From assembly GCA_963674665.2 (NCBI GenBank), contig CAXXPL010000013.1:186001-250000 (forward strand): DNA of 64,000 bases, written 5' to 3'. Below are positions 1 through 8,285 of this stretch, piece by piece (positions within the stretch are counted from its first letter, which is position 1; every line of letters starts with the position of its first letter). The stretch is from G963674665 sp963674665 (lineage in GTDB: Bacteria; Desulfobacterota; Desulfovibrionia; Desulfovibrionales; Desulfovibrionaceae). A program made the position numbers and the translations under genes. Below the pieces are notes generated by a model, which worked only from the letters and a program-made list of their open reading frames with translations, searched no databases and had not been told where the DNA came from.

Positions 1-480
1 GATAAAGGAGACTGGAAAAGTATTTATCCAAAAGAAGCCAAAGATCAAATTAACAGAGAGCTTGCTTATTTGGTATTCCTTCTTGCTGTTGCACTGGCGG
101 CTATCCTTCTTAATTGGCTAGGTGTATTTACGGATGGATTAAAGTCACCCTTTCAACAATCGACTTTAACTACATACATCTACTATTTTGCAAGCGGTCT
201 CCTAGGAGGAGTCACTTTTGGAGGTAAATATCTGTATAGAGTAGTAGGCCGTGGTTATTGGACCCAAGATCGCTGGGTATGGCGATTTTTCTCACCTTTA
301 ATTTCAATGGTTCTCGGATTCATAATAGGCGCAATGGTAGAATGTGGCGTAATGGAATCGATAAATACATCTTCTGGTGCACATACCATTGTAATCGGCT
401 TTCTTGCTGGCTATTTTGCTGATGAAGCCGTCGGGTTTATGTGTGATGTTGCAGAAGTAATCTTTCGAAAACGTAAATAA
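1..480 (+). CDS. Membrane protein of unknown function, 5' end cut by window
   Basis: The reading frame is open from base 1, so the start lies outside the window; a TTG at 70 is in frame but need not be the start. The visible ~159 residues begin with a charged stretch and then give about four hydrophobic segments (around LVFLLAVALAAILL, the YYFASGLLGG region, FFSPLISMVLGFIIGAMV and TIVIGFLAGYFA), ending in a basic tail FRKRK. I do not recognise the family. The stop is 5 bases before the next gene, so the two are probably one transcript. Base composition is clearly AT-rich compared with the rest of the window, which suggests horizontal acquisition together with the next gene. Confidence 0.75.
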   Translation, partial: DKGDWKSIYPKEAKDQINRELAYLVFLLAVALAAILLNWLGVFTDGLKSPFQQSTLTTYIYYFASGLLGGVTFGGKYLYRVVGRGYWTQDRWVWRFFSPLISMVLGFIIGAMVECGVMESINTSSGAHTIVIGFLAGYFADEAVGFMCDVAEVIFRKRK

Positions 481-485
481 TCACT

Positions 486-3116
486 ATGCACAAGCTACAA
501 TCACAATTAAAGCCCATTAATGGTCCTCTGTTTATCACAGAAAATCAAAAATTTAAAATTCCACCTAGCAAGGTCACAAAATTTCGAATAGGAGAAAAAG
601 CATTCGGTTTGACTTGTCTTCCAAAATTGTGGACTCTACCTTTTATTGTCATCTCTAGCGACCTTTACATGCAGTACAAAAATTCTAAAACAAACGAGCA
701 TGATCACATTATATCTAAATGGATTCCCAACATCTTCGAGTCGATCGACGCAAACAATATATCTCCTCGCGATAGAGTAATAATACGTTCCTCTGCTTGT
801 GATGAGAACTTGGATGCCAAAGGAGAATACTATTCACAATCTGGCCATTGTAGTAATTTAGCAAAACTAATAAAGCTATGTTTAGATAAAATTCTTAATG
901 ATAAAGATCTTAACGACCAGAAGATACCTCTTATTATCCAAAAACATTCTACAGTCACCTCTGCCAAAGGCCATCTTTCCAACGAAATAAGATTTTCAAA
1001 AGAAAAACGTGATTGGCTAATCGAATTTGAATCGCCCCACAACTTATTCGGTACGAGAAAAAAAATAAACTTTAGAAATTGGCGAAAAAACGTATCCTCA
1101 GAATTCAATTTAAATAGCGCCATACGGTGCACGAACTTATCAAGTATTGTTGAATGCCTTAAGTCACCATCTGCATGGGCATACCAAGCTAAATTGCGTG
1201 TCCATTTTGAATGGGTATGGGATGGCTACTGTATATACTTAGTTCAAGCAGATGAATATCTCGATCAACCAGGAATTATTCCACCCCCTAAATTGACAAC
1301 TTACAATCATAAGCGCTTAATGAATTTTAAGCCTCGATGTCTGCAAATTTTAGATCCATCTCAAGCCACTCAATATAGTAAAATACACAATATCTACTTA
1401 TATAACCAATTAGGACTACCTACAACTAACTTCTACATACTAAAAGACCGCTCAATCATTGATAGTTTGCTCGATAATAACATTTCTGATGACCTTCATC
1501 ATGATCTTACTTTTCTAACAAGTGGATCGCTTGTAGTCCGTATGGACGTAACTACAGATGAAAAGAGAATTAGACAGCTTCTACCGCGTACGAATGAAGT
1601 TCGCGACATAGCAACTACTTTAGATTGGTTCTCAAAAAACGCCAAAGAAATTAAAAAACTATTGGAATATGACCTTGCATTAATCTTCCACCTTTTTATA
1701 CCGGCCTTCTCTTCGGCTTTTGCGTATGCTTCCCCTGGAGCAAGAAAAGTTAAAGTCGAAGCATTATGGGGACTTCCTGAAGGACTTTATTTCTTTGCTC
1801 ATGATAAATACATCGTTGACACTGGAAACAGTGTCATAAAAATGATTTCTGAAAAAAAATATCCACACTTTCAGATAGAACATATTGAAAACTTTAAAAA
1901 AAGATTCGTTGCACCTAATGAACATGGAGAGTGGGTAACTCAAATTCTAGCATCCTCAAAAGGCTGGGGAAGTACAATCACGAAAAAAGATTATAGTTTG
2001 TTAGCCTATCTCGCTCATATGACAAGAAGAATCGCGGAAAAAGAGAAAAAAGCCGTAAGTGTCATGTGGTTTATTGGTGTCGATAATAATTTAAGTTCAA
2101 ATGGTCTTTTACCTTGGTATCATGAATCAGCTGATGACAATCCAAGGCGTACCCACAAGCCTTATCGACAGAAAACTATGTTTGACAAGGAATTGGTGAT
2201 TCAAACAACAGCTGACATCGAGAGACTTAAAAATGAGACTTCAGTCCCTAGTTGTGTCCGTTTCTTTCGCATACAACCATTGGAAGACAAATTATTCCGT
2301 AGTAAAGAAGTTCTCAAGGAAATTGGAGAAATTGCCAAAGCTATCAATGCTGTTATCTATCTTGAAGGTGGCACTTTATCACATGCATACTATCAGCTTG
2401 AAAGAACCGGAGCACAAGTTCAAATTGCTTCATCTTTTGATGGAAAAGACGATAAACGCGAATATAATAAACTCGTTAGAGACAAAATTCCATCAAAGAT
2501 TGAAGAAGGTGGAGAATCTGTAAAAAAAGCACAATTTTCTGGTGTCTTTTTAGAACGCCTTTTAAAAGAGAAACTTGTTGAAGAAGCATTTGAAGTTCTT
2601 GATGCTGAAAGCCGTGATGAAATCTTAGAAGAGTTAGCTGATATAAGTGCTGTTGTTGATGGTCTATTGAGCAGCATCAACTCTGATAGAAATGAACTCA
2701 AAGAACGTCAGGAAGCTAAAGAAACAAAATCTGGTGGATTTTCTAAAGGTTTTGTTTTGTTAGAAACTGACAACCCTCCACCTAAAGTTGATGCACCAAA
2801 TTATATGTTGAATCTTTTAGATTTACCTAATTCAAAAGGAACAACTGACATCGATTTCCATAATGTAATAGTAAAAAATCATTCTATTAAGAAATGGTTT
2901 GATCGTAGAGAGCATAGGCCAGAATCTGAGGCTTTGTTCGATCTCGTCATTCCTGTTGTAAACGACGAGTGGGAAGAGAATGCTCCAGATTCTTTTTTCA
3001 CAATCTCCAACGATTATGCTATTCGTGCAAAAGTTTTTGGAAAACGCCAAGGTGCTAAGCTAAAGATTAGATTTTCTATCTACACTCTCCCTATTCAGCT
3101 CAACCTGTTTGGGTAG
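486..3116 (+). CDS. PEP synthase/PPDK N-terminal-like protein fused to a MazG-like NTP pyrophosphohydrolase domain
   Basis: 876 residues. The N-terminal part resembles the nucleotide-binding domain of pyruvate phosphate dikinase/PEP synthase (GEKAFGL near residue 37, then VIIRSSACDE around 98). A second similar segment lies around 350-450 (LVVRMDV, then VEALWGLPEGLYF). From about residue 659 comes a different module beginning EYNKLVRDKIP. It carries a MazG-like acidic signature (EEAFE followed by EELADI), typical of all-alpha NTP pyrophosphohydrolases. The last ~120 residues are unassigned. No His-swivel or PEP-binding barrel was seen, so this is not an ordinary PEP synthase. No clear ribosome site precedes the ATG, so it may be coupled to the membrane protein 5 bases upstream. 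Strongly AT-rich. A nucleotide-sensing defence or stress role is conceivable but is inference. Confidence 0.75.
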   Translation: MHKLQSQLKPINGPLFITENQKFKIPPSKVTKFRIGEKAFGLTCLPKLWTLPFIVISSDLYMQYKNSKTNEHDHIISKWIPNIFESIDANNISPRDRVIIRSSACDENLDAKGEYYSQSGHCSNLAKLIKLCLDKILNDKDLNDQKIPLIIQKHSTVTSAKGHLSNEIRFSKEKRDWLIEFESPHNLFGTRKKINFRNWRKNVSSEFNLNSAIRCTNLSSIVECLKSPSAWAYQAKLRVHFEWVWDGYCIYLVQADEYLDQPGIIPPPKLTTYNHKRLMNFKPRCLQILDPSQATQYSKIHNIYLYNQLGLPTTNFYILKDRSIIDSLLDNNISDDLHHDLTFLTSGSLVVRMDVTTDEKRIRQLLPRTNEVRDIATTLDWFSKNAKEIKKLLEYDLALIFHLFIPAFSSAFAYASPGARKVKVEALWGLPEGLYFFAHDKYIVDTGNSVIKMISEKKYPHFQIEHIENFKKRFVAPNEHGEWVTQILASSKGWGSTITKKDYSLLAYLAHMTRRIAEKEKKAVSVMWFIGVDNNLSSNGLLPWYHESADDNPRRTHKPYRQKTMFDKELVIQTTADIERLKNETSVPSCVRFFRIQPLEDKLFRSKEVLKEIGEIAKAINAVIYLEGGTLSHAYYQLERTGAQVQIASSFDGKDDKREYNKLVRDKIPSKIEEGGESVKKAQFSGVFLERLLKEKLVEEAFEVLDAESRDEILEELADISAVVDGLLSSINSDRNELKERQEAKETKSGGFSKGFVLLETDNPPPKVDAPNYMLNLLDLPNSKGTTDIDFHNVIVKNHSIKKWFDRREHRPESEALFDLVIPVVNDEWEENAPDSFFTISNDYAIRAKVFGKRQGAKLKIRFSIYTLPIQLNLFG

Positions 3117-3132
3117 TTTTCCCCATCATGAC

Positions 3133-3163
3133 TCAAAGGGAACCCTTATGGGGCCCCCTTTGA
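3133..3163. terminator. Possible bidirectional terminator between convergent transcripts
   Basis: The arms TCAAAGGG (3133-3140) and CCCTTTGA (3156-3163) are perfect complements. They lie between the end of the AT-rich gene pair (plus strand) and the end of ilvN (minus strand). No good T-run follows on either side, so the call is tentative. Confidence 0.4.
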
Positions 3164-3183
3164 ATGAAAATAATTCTTCCCAC

Positions 3184-3510
3184 CTACGCGGCGCTGAAAA
3201 AGCGCTCCAGCTCGTGGAAGTGCTCACTGTCCACGCCCTGCTGCCGGACCTCGAGCACGTCGTGCAGCTTGGTCAGCTGTTTGATCACCTGGTCCAGGAC
3301 CGAATCCGCCCCTACGGAGAGCCACATCATGCTCTCTTTTGTGTCGCCCACGGGCATGCACAGGATGCCCTCGAGGTTGTAGGCGCGGCGGGCAAAGAGC
3401 CCGCACACGTGGGACATGACGCCGGGGTGGTTGCGTACCCGCAGGGTCAGGATGATGTGCCCGTTGTGTTCAGTGTCCGGTTTCTTCTCGTTATGCTGTG
3501 GCGCAAGCAT
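3184..3510 (-). CDS. ilvN: Acetolactate synthase small (regulatory) subunit
   Basis: 108 residues, close to the length of short IlvN proteins. It contains one ACT domain beginning HIILTLRVRNHPGVMSHVCGLF, with the typical ARRAYNLEGILCMP strand-helix. The subunit binds branched-chain amino acids and confers feedback control on the catalytic subunit; valine is the usual effector (family knowledge). The start overlaps the 3' end of ilvB by 20 bases, so the two are translationally linked and share the attenuated transcript. Confidence 0.93.
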   Translation of the reverse strand: MLAPQHNEKKPDTEHNGHIILTLRVRNHPGVMSHVCGLFARRAYNLEGILCMPVGDTKESMMWLSVGADSVLDQVIKQLTKLHDVLEVRQQGVDSEHFHELERFFSAA

Positions 3511-5179
3511 CGGCTTTCCCTCCGATCATTTGGCAGTTGGCGGCACCCGGAGGCACCATGGGGTAGACGTGGGCATCGGCGTCAAAGGGCACGTGCACGA
3601 GGCAGGGGCCCGGGGTGCGCATGACCTTGGCCAGGGCCGCGCGCGGGTCCTCCGCCGTGCCCAGGTCGATGGACGGCATGCCGAATCCCGCGGCTATGGT
3701 GGTGAAGTCCACTTTATGGGCAAAACTAGAGGCCACGTAACGCCCCCCGTAGAAAAGGTCCTGCTGTTGCCGCACCAGTCCGAGTGCGTTGTTGTTGCAC
3801 AGGATGACCTTGACGTTGGCCTGGCGCTCCACAGCGGTGGCCAGTTCCTGGATGTTCATCATGATGCTGCCGTCCCCGCTGAAGCAGACGACTGTACGCC
3901 CGGGGTTGGCCAGGGCCGCGCCGATGGCCGTGGGCAGACCGAATCCCATGGTGCCCAGGCCACCTGAGGTGAGCCACTGGCGGGGGCGTTTGTGCGGGAA
4001 TGCCTGGGCGGTCCACATCTGGTGCTGCCCCACGTCCGTGGACACGATGGCGTCGGGATCGAGCTGCTCGGCCACGGCGCGGATCAGGCCATATGGTGAC
4101 AGGGGATCGTCGATGTCCGGCATTTCCAGGGGGTGCTGGGTACACAAGGTGCCGGTCAGGGCCATCCATCCGGGCCGGGGCTGCTGCTCCACTCCCTGAA
4201 GCAGGGCATCCAGAGTCAGCCGCACGTCCGCGGTTATGGCCACATGGGCGGGTTTTATCTTGTGCAGCTCCCCGGGGTCGATGTCGATGTGGATGATCTT
4301 CGCGTTGGGGCAGAACCGCTCCACCTTGCCGGTGGCGCGGTCGTCGAAACGCACGCCAGCGGCGATGATCAGGTCGCTCTCCTCAACAACAAGGTTGGTG
4401 CAGCGCGCGCCGTGCATGCCGAGCATGCCCAGGGCCAGCTTGTGCTTCGCGGGAATGGCGCCAAGCCCCATGAGGCTCATGACCACGGGCATGGAGGCCT
4501 TTTCCGCCAGGGCGCGGGCAAGGTTTCCGGCGCCGGACTGGACAACGCCCCCACCGACATAGAGCAAGGGGCGTTCCGAGGCGTTGATCAGCTCCAGCGC
4601 GGCCTGGAGATCCTCGGACTTGGGCATTATGGGCGCGTCCGGGATGCCGGGCTCTGGCCAGGCCTCGAAGCTGATCTCCTGGGCCTGCACGTCCTTGGGC
4701 ACGTCGATGAGCACCGGTCCTGGGCGGCCGGACGCGGCGATGCGGAATGCCTCGGGGATGACCTCCAGCAGCTCGCGGGCGTCGCGGACCAGAAAATTGT
4801 GCTTGGTGACCGGAATGCTCAGGCCGTAGGTGTCCACCTCCTGGAAGGCGTCGGTGCCGATGAGCCCCAGGGGGACCTGGCCGGTGATGCAGATGATGGG
4901 GATGGAGTCGAGCCTGGCGTCGGCCAGGGCCGTGATGGTGTTGGTGGCGCCGGGTCCGGAGGTGGCGAAGAACACCGCGGGTTTGCCGGTTGTGCGGGCC
5001 ATGCCCTGGGCCATGAAGCCCGCGCCCTGCTCGTGGCGGGCCAGGACGTGGCGGATGGCGCTGTCACGCAGGGCATCGTACAGAGGGAGGTTGGACCCCC
5101 CGGGGATGCCCGCGATGATTCGGATTCCCTGACGCTCGAGCAATGTGGTGATGCAGGCGGCACCGGTTCGGGTTATCAT
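3491..5179 (-). CDS. ilvB: Acetolactate synthase large (catalytic) subunit
   Basis: 562 residues from the ATG at 5179, the same length as enteric IlvB. A longer in-frame opening is rejected because AAGGAG precedes this ATG at good spacing and the protein then starts at the conserved TGAACITTLLERQGI region. It is a thiamine-diphosphate/FAD enzyme making acetolactate or acetohydroxybutyrate, the first committed step of Val/Leu/Ile synthesis. Visible are the catalytic glutamate (RHEQGAGFMAQG), the central FAD-binding region and the ThDP/Mg motif GDGSIMMNIQELATA. It forms an operon with ilvN; transcription is probably attenuated through the leader at 5231-5397. Confidence 0.95.
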   Translation of the reverse strand: MITRTGAACITTLLERQGIRIIAGIPGGSNLPLYDALRDSAIRHVLARHEQGAGFMAQGMARTTGKPAVFFATSGPGATNTITALADARLDSIPIICITGQVPLGLIGTDAFQEVDTYGLSIPVTKHNFLVRDARELLEVIPEAFRIAASGRPGPVLIDVPKDVQAQEISFEAWPEPGIPDAPIMPKSEDLQAALELINASERPLLYVGGGVVQSGAGNLARALAEKASMPVVMSLMGLGAIPAKHKLALGMLGMHGARCTNLVVEESDLIIAAGVRFDDRATGKVERFCPNAKIIHIDIDPGELHKIKPAHVAITADVRLTLDALLQGVEQQPRPGWMALTGTLCTQHPLEMPDIDDPLSPYGLIRAVAEQLDPDAIVSTDVGQHQMWTAQAFPHKRPRQWLTSGGLGTMGFGLPTAIGAALANPGRTVVCFSGDGSIMMNIQELATAVERQANVKVILCNNNALGLVRQQQDLFYGGRYVASSFAHKVDFTTIAAGFGMPSIDLGTAEDPRAALAKVMRTPGPCLVHVPFDADAHVYPMVPPGAANCQMIGGKADACATA

Positions 5180-5230
5180 GCTGCTGGCTCCTTGCTTTGG
5201 GTGTGTTGCCCGGCTGGAGCCGCCGAAAGG

Positions 5231-5272
5231 GAAAAAAAAGAAACCCCCATCGGCGACTCGCGCCGAGGGGGT
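5231..5272 (-). terminator. ilvBN attenuator terminator
   Basis: On the minus strand CCCCCTCGGCG pairs with CGCCGATGGGGG across a five-base loop and is followed by TTTCTTTTTTTT, a textbook intrinsic terminator. It lies between the leader peptide (ends 5299) and ilvB (starts 5179), so it must be bypassed to express ilvBN. Position and leader content make it an amino-acid-controlled attenuator. Confidence 0.88.
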
Positions 5273-5298
5273 GTGATTGCTTGTGAACAGAACTCCCG

Positions 5299-5397
5299 CT
5301 ACGGCACGGCCGTAAATACATCGCCTACTACTACGACGACTACGACAGCCTGAAGGCTGTGGCATAGCGAGGTAATGGAGTTGTGGGCGATGTTCAT
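5299..5397 (-). CDS. ilvL: ilvBN leader peptide with seven consecutive valine codons
   Basis: A 32-codon minus-strand frame from ATG at 5397 to TAG at 5299-5301. It begins MNIAHNSITS, has seven consecutive Val codons (GTC and GTA mixed) at residues 18-24, then one more Val, and ends TAVP. The tract sits shortly upstream of the attenuator terminator, as expected for ribosome-stalling control: scarcity of charged Val-tRNA would stall translation on the Val tract and favour read-through. GGAAAG upstream is a weak ribosome site. It is a regulatory peptide without expected product function. The function is inferred from the classic enterobacterial ilv leader logic; homology to E. coli IlvL is not claimed. 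Confidence 0.87.
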   Translation of the reverse strand: MNIAHNSITSLCHSLQAVVVVVVVGDVFTAVP

Positions 5398-5422
5398 GGG
5401 AGTATCTTTCCTGTTTCCAAAT

Positions 5423-5451
5423 TTCCTAATTCTCCGGACTGCCGGTGTCAA
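5423..5451 (-). promoter_or_regulatory. Probable sigma-70-type promoter of the ilv leader-ilvBN transcript
   Basis: The minus strand has a perfect TTGACA (-35; complement at 5446-5451), a 17-base spacer and TAGGAA as a weak -10 (5423-5428). Transcription would begin about 20 bases upstream of the leader-peptide ATG at 5397. Confidence 0.6.
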
Positions 5452-5711
5452 GAAAAAAGAAACCCGGTTTCATCCGCCTATCCCAAGATAATCTAGAGGA
5501 AAAAATACCGCTATTTCCGAATCATTCAAAATTTATTTCTCAACCGGCAAAAATAATGGGCAAAAAAAAGAGCACTTCATCTAGAAATAATCTTGATCAA
5601 ATGCGGGTTTTAGGCTAGAGATTTTGGAAAAATTATGGCCTATGACGTGTATTATCACGCTCGATTCATTCACAACTCAAGCAGGTTCTGTTTTCTCTGG
5701 AAGGGGGAACC
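5452..5711. other. Intergenic region upstream of the 5712 gene
   Basis: AT-rich spacer between the divergent ilv promoter and the hypothetical gene at 5712. A weak plus-strand promoter-like pair (TTGATC near 5592, then TAGAGA) was noticed but is not convincing. No gene or repeat seen. Confidence 0.4.
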
Positions 5712-6134
5712 ATGCCGCAGGTAGCCGCAAGAATAACGTCCCACCACGAGCAATGGCTCAAAGAGTTCTTCAAGACCAAGAGCGCCGGAGCGGAGTTCAT
5801 CCTGCCCTGGGCGGTCGACACCTTTTTCCGCGCCCTCAACGCCATCAGGAATCAGTTCACCACTCCTGAACTGATGACCATCGTGGAGGCGCACAAGGAA
5901 GTGAAGCTGCTTCCGGACCAGTCCAGGCTTGCCTATCTCCAGTTACGCGTGCAGGACGCCTGTGATCTCGACCTGTTGCACACCAAGCACGGGGCCAGCA
6001 AGACCAACGTGGAGACCAAACTGAAACGCCTGGACGACACCCAGGCCACGGCGCTGATGATCTGGGCCACAGCCTTCTGGGTCAGCAAGGAAAATCAGAT
6101 AACGAGCCTGGAAGAATACGTTTCCAGCAAATAG
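5712..6134 (+). CDS. Conserved-looking hypothetical soluble protein
   Basis: 140 residues, acidic/basic mixed, no signal peptide or membrane segment. GGAAGGGGG precedes the ATG at good spacing, supporting the start. I do not recognise the family; it is predicted to be largely helical (HHEQWLKEFF, LKRLDDTQATALMIWATAFW). It is convergent with the zinc-ribbon gene at 6185, with a hairpin between them. GC-rich coding statistics match the chromosomal genes rather than the AT-rich left end. Confidence 0.7.
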   Translation: MPQVAARITSHHEQWLKEFFKTKSAGAEFILPWAVDTFFRALNAIRNQFTTPELMTIVEAHKEVKLLPDQSRLAYLQLRVQDACDLDLLHTKHGASKTNVETKLKRLDDTQATALMIWATAFWVSKENQITSLEEYVSSK

Positions 6135-6157
6135 GCCGTTCTTCCCCCTTACTCTCC

Positions 6158-6185
6158 CCGCCCGGATTCCCAGGCGGTCTTTGTT
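6158..6185 (+). terminator. Probable terminator of the 5712 gene
   Basis: CCGCC (6158-6162) and GGCGG (6173-6177) form a short GC stem, followed by TCTTTGTT. It is located just past the stop of the preceding gene, in the convergent gap. Confidence 0.45.
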
Positions 6186-6841
6186 CAATTCCCTTCCATT
6201 TCCTCCTGTGCCTGACGCAGGAACCGGTAGTAATCGTCATATCCTTTGAGGACCAGACCAAAGAGTTCGTGTCCGCGCTCTGTGTCGTGGATGTTCAGAT
6301 AGACGTTCACGCCCCTGCGGAAGGCCAGCTGGGGGTCCAGGCTCTGGGCCTGCTCGCCGATGAGCACCACGTTGATCAGCTGGCGCCGGTTCCCGGGCCA
6401 CTGCCCGATCTCATCCAAGACGCTCCTGTTATCCTCGTTGTCCTCCACGAGGAGCACGTGGTATTCGTTGAGCCTGAGCTTGATGACCGCTTCCTGGGCA
6501 TCCTGGGCATAGCTCTCGTAATACCCCATTTCCTGGAAAAAATTCTGAGCCTCCTCGATCCAGCGCTTGGATCTGAGGGCCATGAACACGATGCGGGCGC
6601 CCGGAGGGAAGATCTCGGGTTCCATCATGGGGCGGGACTGATCCGGCACCTCGTGCTCGGGCATCCTTCCCGATGCGTCGTCGGGCGGCATGGCTGTCTT
6701 TGAAAGGTCCATTGCCTCGTTCTTGTCCAGGACAACCCGCTCCTGACAATGGGGGCATTTGATCTTGAACCGGGGGGTGCTGGGCAGCCTCTCGTCCGGG
6801 ATATTCAGCTCTTTGAAGCAGTTAGAGCAGTTGAAGCGCAT
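6185..6841 (-). CDS. Zinc-ribbon protein with response-regulator-like domain
   Basis: 218 residues. The first ~40 residues form a zinc-ribbon of the MJ0042/zinc-finger type: two CxxC pairs (CSNC near residue 5 and CPHC near 34) with the spacing PRFKIKCPHCQERV. A spacer of about 45 residues follows. From about residue 85 there is a CheY-like fold pattern (RIVFMALRSKRWIEEAQNFF, then YHVLLVEDNEDNRSVLDEI), where the usual phospho-acceptor strand may be degenerate. The partner and function are unknown. The domain arrangement suggests a cytoplasmic regulatory or protein-interaction role. It is monocistronic and reads away from a MITE-like repeat. Confidence 0.65.
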   Translation of the reverse strand: MRFNCSNCFKELNIPDERLPSTPRFKIKCPHCQERVVLDKNEAMDLSKTAMPPDDASGRMPEHEVPDQSRPMMEPEIFPPGARIVFMALRSKRWIEEAQNFFQEMGYYESYAQDAQEAVIKLRLNEYHVLLVEDNEDNRSVLDEIGQWPGNRRQLINVVLIGEQAQSLDPQLAFRRGVNVYLNIHDTERGHELFGLVLKGYDDYYRFLRQAQEEMEGN

Positions 6842-6972
6842 GGCTGTTCCTCGATGCGGTTAGCGCATTGTCGTTGTGAAGCAAGACCCTGCGGATATGT
6901 AACGATCTTCAATTGTTTAGCACAAAAACATGAGAGCGTTTCAGGCTTTCCGAGGCGGAACGCTCTGGAGAA

Positions 6973-7117
6973 GCGCTGATTAATCACCTCTTTCGGAAGT
7001 GCTGTAGAATTGTTCGCCAGCGAGGCGCAAGGAAAAGGCAGGGCCGTGGTATATCGAGACATACACGAGGGTTTGCCTTTTTCGCAGCAACAAAGCCAGC
7101 GGGTAATTATGCAGTGC
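6973..7117. repeat. MITE-like dispersed repeat, copy A (145 bp)
   Basis: This is one of two similar 145-bp intergenic elements; the other is at 32939-33083. It has imperfect terminal inverted repeats (GCGCTGATTAAT at the left, ATTATGCAGTGC at the right, 9 of 12 matching). An inner inverted pair (GGAAAAGGCA near 7032 against TGCCTTTTTCG near 7075) would fold it into a long hairpin. The most conserved core is GCGAGGCGCAAGGAAAAGG plus CAGGGCC. It lies just downstream of the pilT-like gene at 7122 and contains no credible gene. Confidence 0.7.
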
Positions 7118-7121
7118 TTCC

Positions 7122-8282
7122 CTAGAATCCATAGTCCTCGTCGATGACCAGCCCCTCGATGTCCGTGACCTTTTCCCCGCGCGCGGCCTTGAGCTTGTCG
7201 ATCATCTGCCCCAGCCGTGACTTGTCCGTGGAGCCGAGCATGGCCGTTTCCTCGGTGATGAATCCCTTTTCGAACAGTCCGAAGATGTACTGGTCGAAAG
7301 TGACCATGCCATAGGTCTCGCTGGTGGAGATGACGTTGTAAAAGGTCTTCTCCTCCCGCTCGCCGTTGACGATGCAGTCCGTGATGCGCAGGTTCTTGCG
7401 CAGGATTTCAAAAGCCGCGATACGTCCCCCGCCGACTCTGGTGAGCAGGCGCTGGGAGACCACGTATTTCAGCGACTCGGCCAGACGGATGCGCACCAGC
7501 CGCTCTTCGGCGAGCTCGAACATGCCTATGATGCGGTTGATGGTCTGCCCCGCGTCCGAGGTGTGCAGGGTGCCCAGGACAAGGTGGCCGGTTTCCGCGG
7601 CGGACATGGCGATCTCGATGGTATCCCTGTCGCGGATTTCGCCCACCAGAATGACCTTGGGGGCCTGGCGCAGTGCTGCCCGCAACCCGTTGGAGAAGCT
7701 GTCGAAATCCGCCCCAAGCTCGCGCTGGTTCACGGTGGCCACCTTATGGGGGTGGACATACTCCACGGGATCCTCGAGGGTCACGATGTGCACCGGGCTT
7801 GCGTTGTTGATCAGGTCGATGAGCGCGGCCAGGGATGTGGACTTGCCCGATCCGGTTGCGCCGGTGACCAGGATCAGACCGAACTTCTCCTTGGCCATGT
7901 CCTTGAACAAGGCCGGCAGGTTCAGCTGCTCCATGGTGGGGATCTTGGTGGACAACTGGCGCATGACTATGGAGACCGAGCCCCGTTGCATGAAGATGTT
8001 CACGCGGAAGCGCGAGCGCCCCGGAAGCTGGTACGCAAGGTCGCAGGAACCCTGCCTGACCATGTCGCGGAACGCGCGTACGTTCTGCCCCATCAAGGCA
8101 TAGGCCACCGACTCGGTCTGAAACGGCAGCAGCGTGCCGAGCTCCGTCCTTGTCTTGATGTTGGTGAGCTTGCCGTGCAATTCCGCCTGCACAGGCTTGC
8201 CCGCCGTGAACAGGATGTCCGAAGTCTGAGGCGCCTGGTCCAGCACCTGCCCGATGAGATGATCCAGCTGTGAACGCAGCAT
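7122..8282 (-). CDS. PilT/PilU-family twitching-motility ATPase (second copy)
   Basis: 386 residues. It is a hexameric retraction-type ATPase of the type IV pilus, acting at the inner-membrane base. Visible are the N-terminal PilT domain, Walker A GATGSGKST (~140), the Asp box VTLEDPVEYVHPH, Walker B VILVGEIRDRDTIEIAM, and the His box GHLVLGTLHTSDAGQTINRI. The C-terminus has an acidic extension ending GLVIDEDYGF, as in PilU-like paralogues. It starts 3 bases after the upstream pilT stop, so it is co-transcribed. In other bacteria PilU needs PilT for function; whether this copy is PilU in that sense is inference. Confidence 0.88.
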   Translation of the reverse strand: MLRSQLDHLIGQVLDQAPQTSDILFTAGKPVQAELHGKLTNIKTRTELGTLLPFQTESVAYALMGQNVRAFRDMVRQGSCDLAYQLPGRSRFRVNIFMQRGSVSIVMRQLSTKIPTMEQLNLPALFKDMAKEKFGLILVTGATGSGKSTSLAALIDLINNASPVHIVTLEDPVEYVHPHKVATVNQRELGADFDSFSNGLRAALRQAPKVILVGEIRDRDTIEIAMSAAETGHLVLGTLHTSDAGQTINRIIGMFELAEERLVRIRLAESLKYVVSQRLLTRVGGGRIAAFEILRKNLRITDCIVNGEREEKTFYNVISTSETYGMVTFDQYIFGLFEKGFITEETAMLGSTDKSRLGQMIDKLKAARGEKVTDIEGLVIDEDYGF

Positions 8283-8285
8283 GAT

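Noticed and set aside
6805..7062. Small minus-strand frames inside both MITE-like copies that share residues such as ALPFPCAS
   Set aside because: The similarity follows from the DNA repeat itself; no ribosome site precedes them and they run into unrelated flanking sequence.
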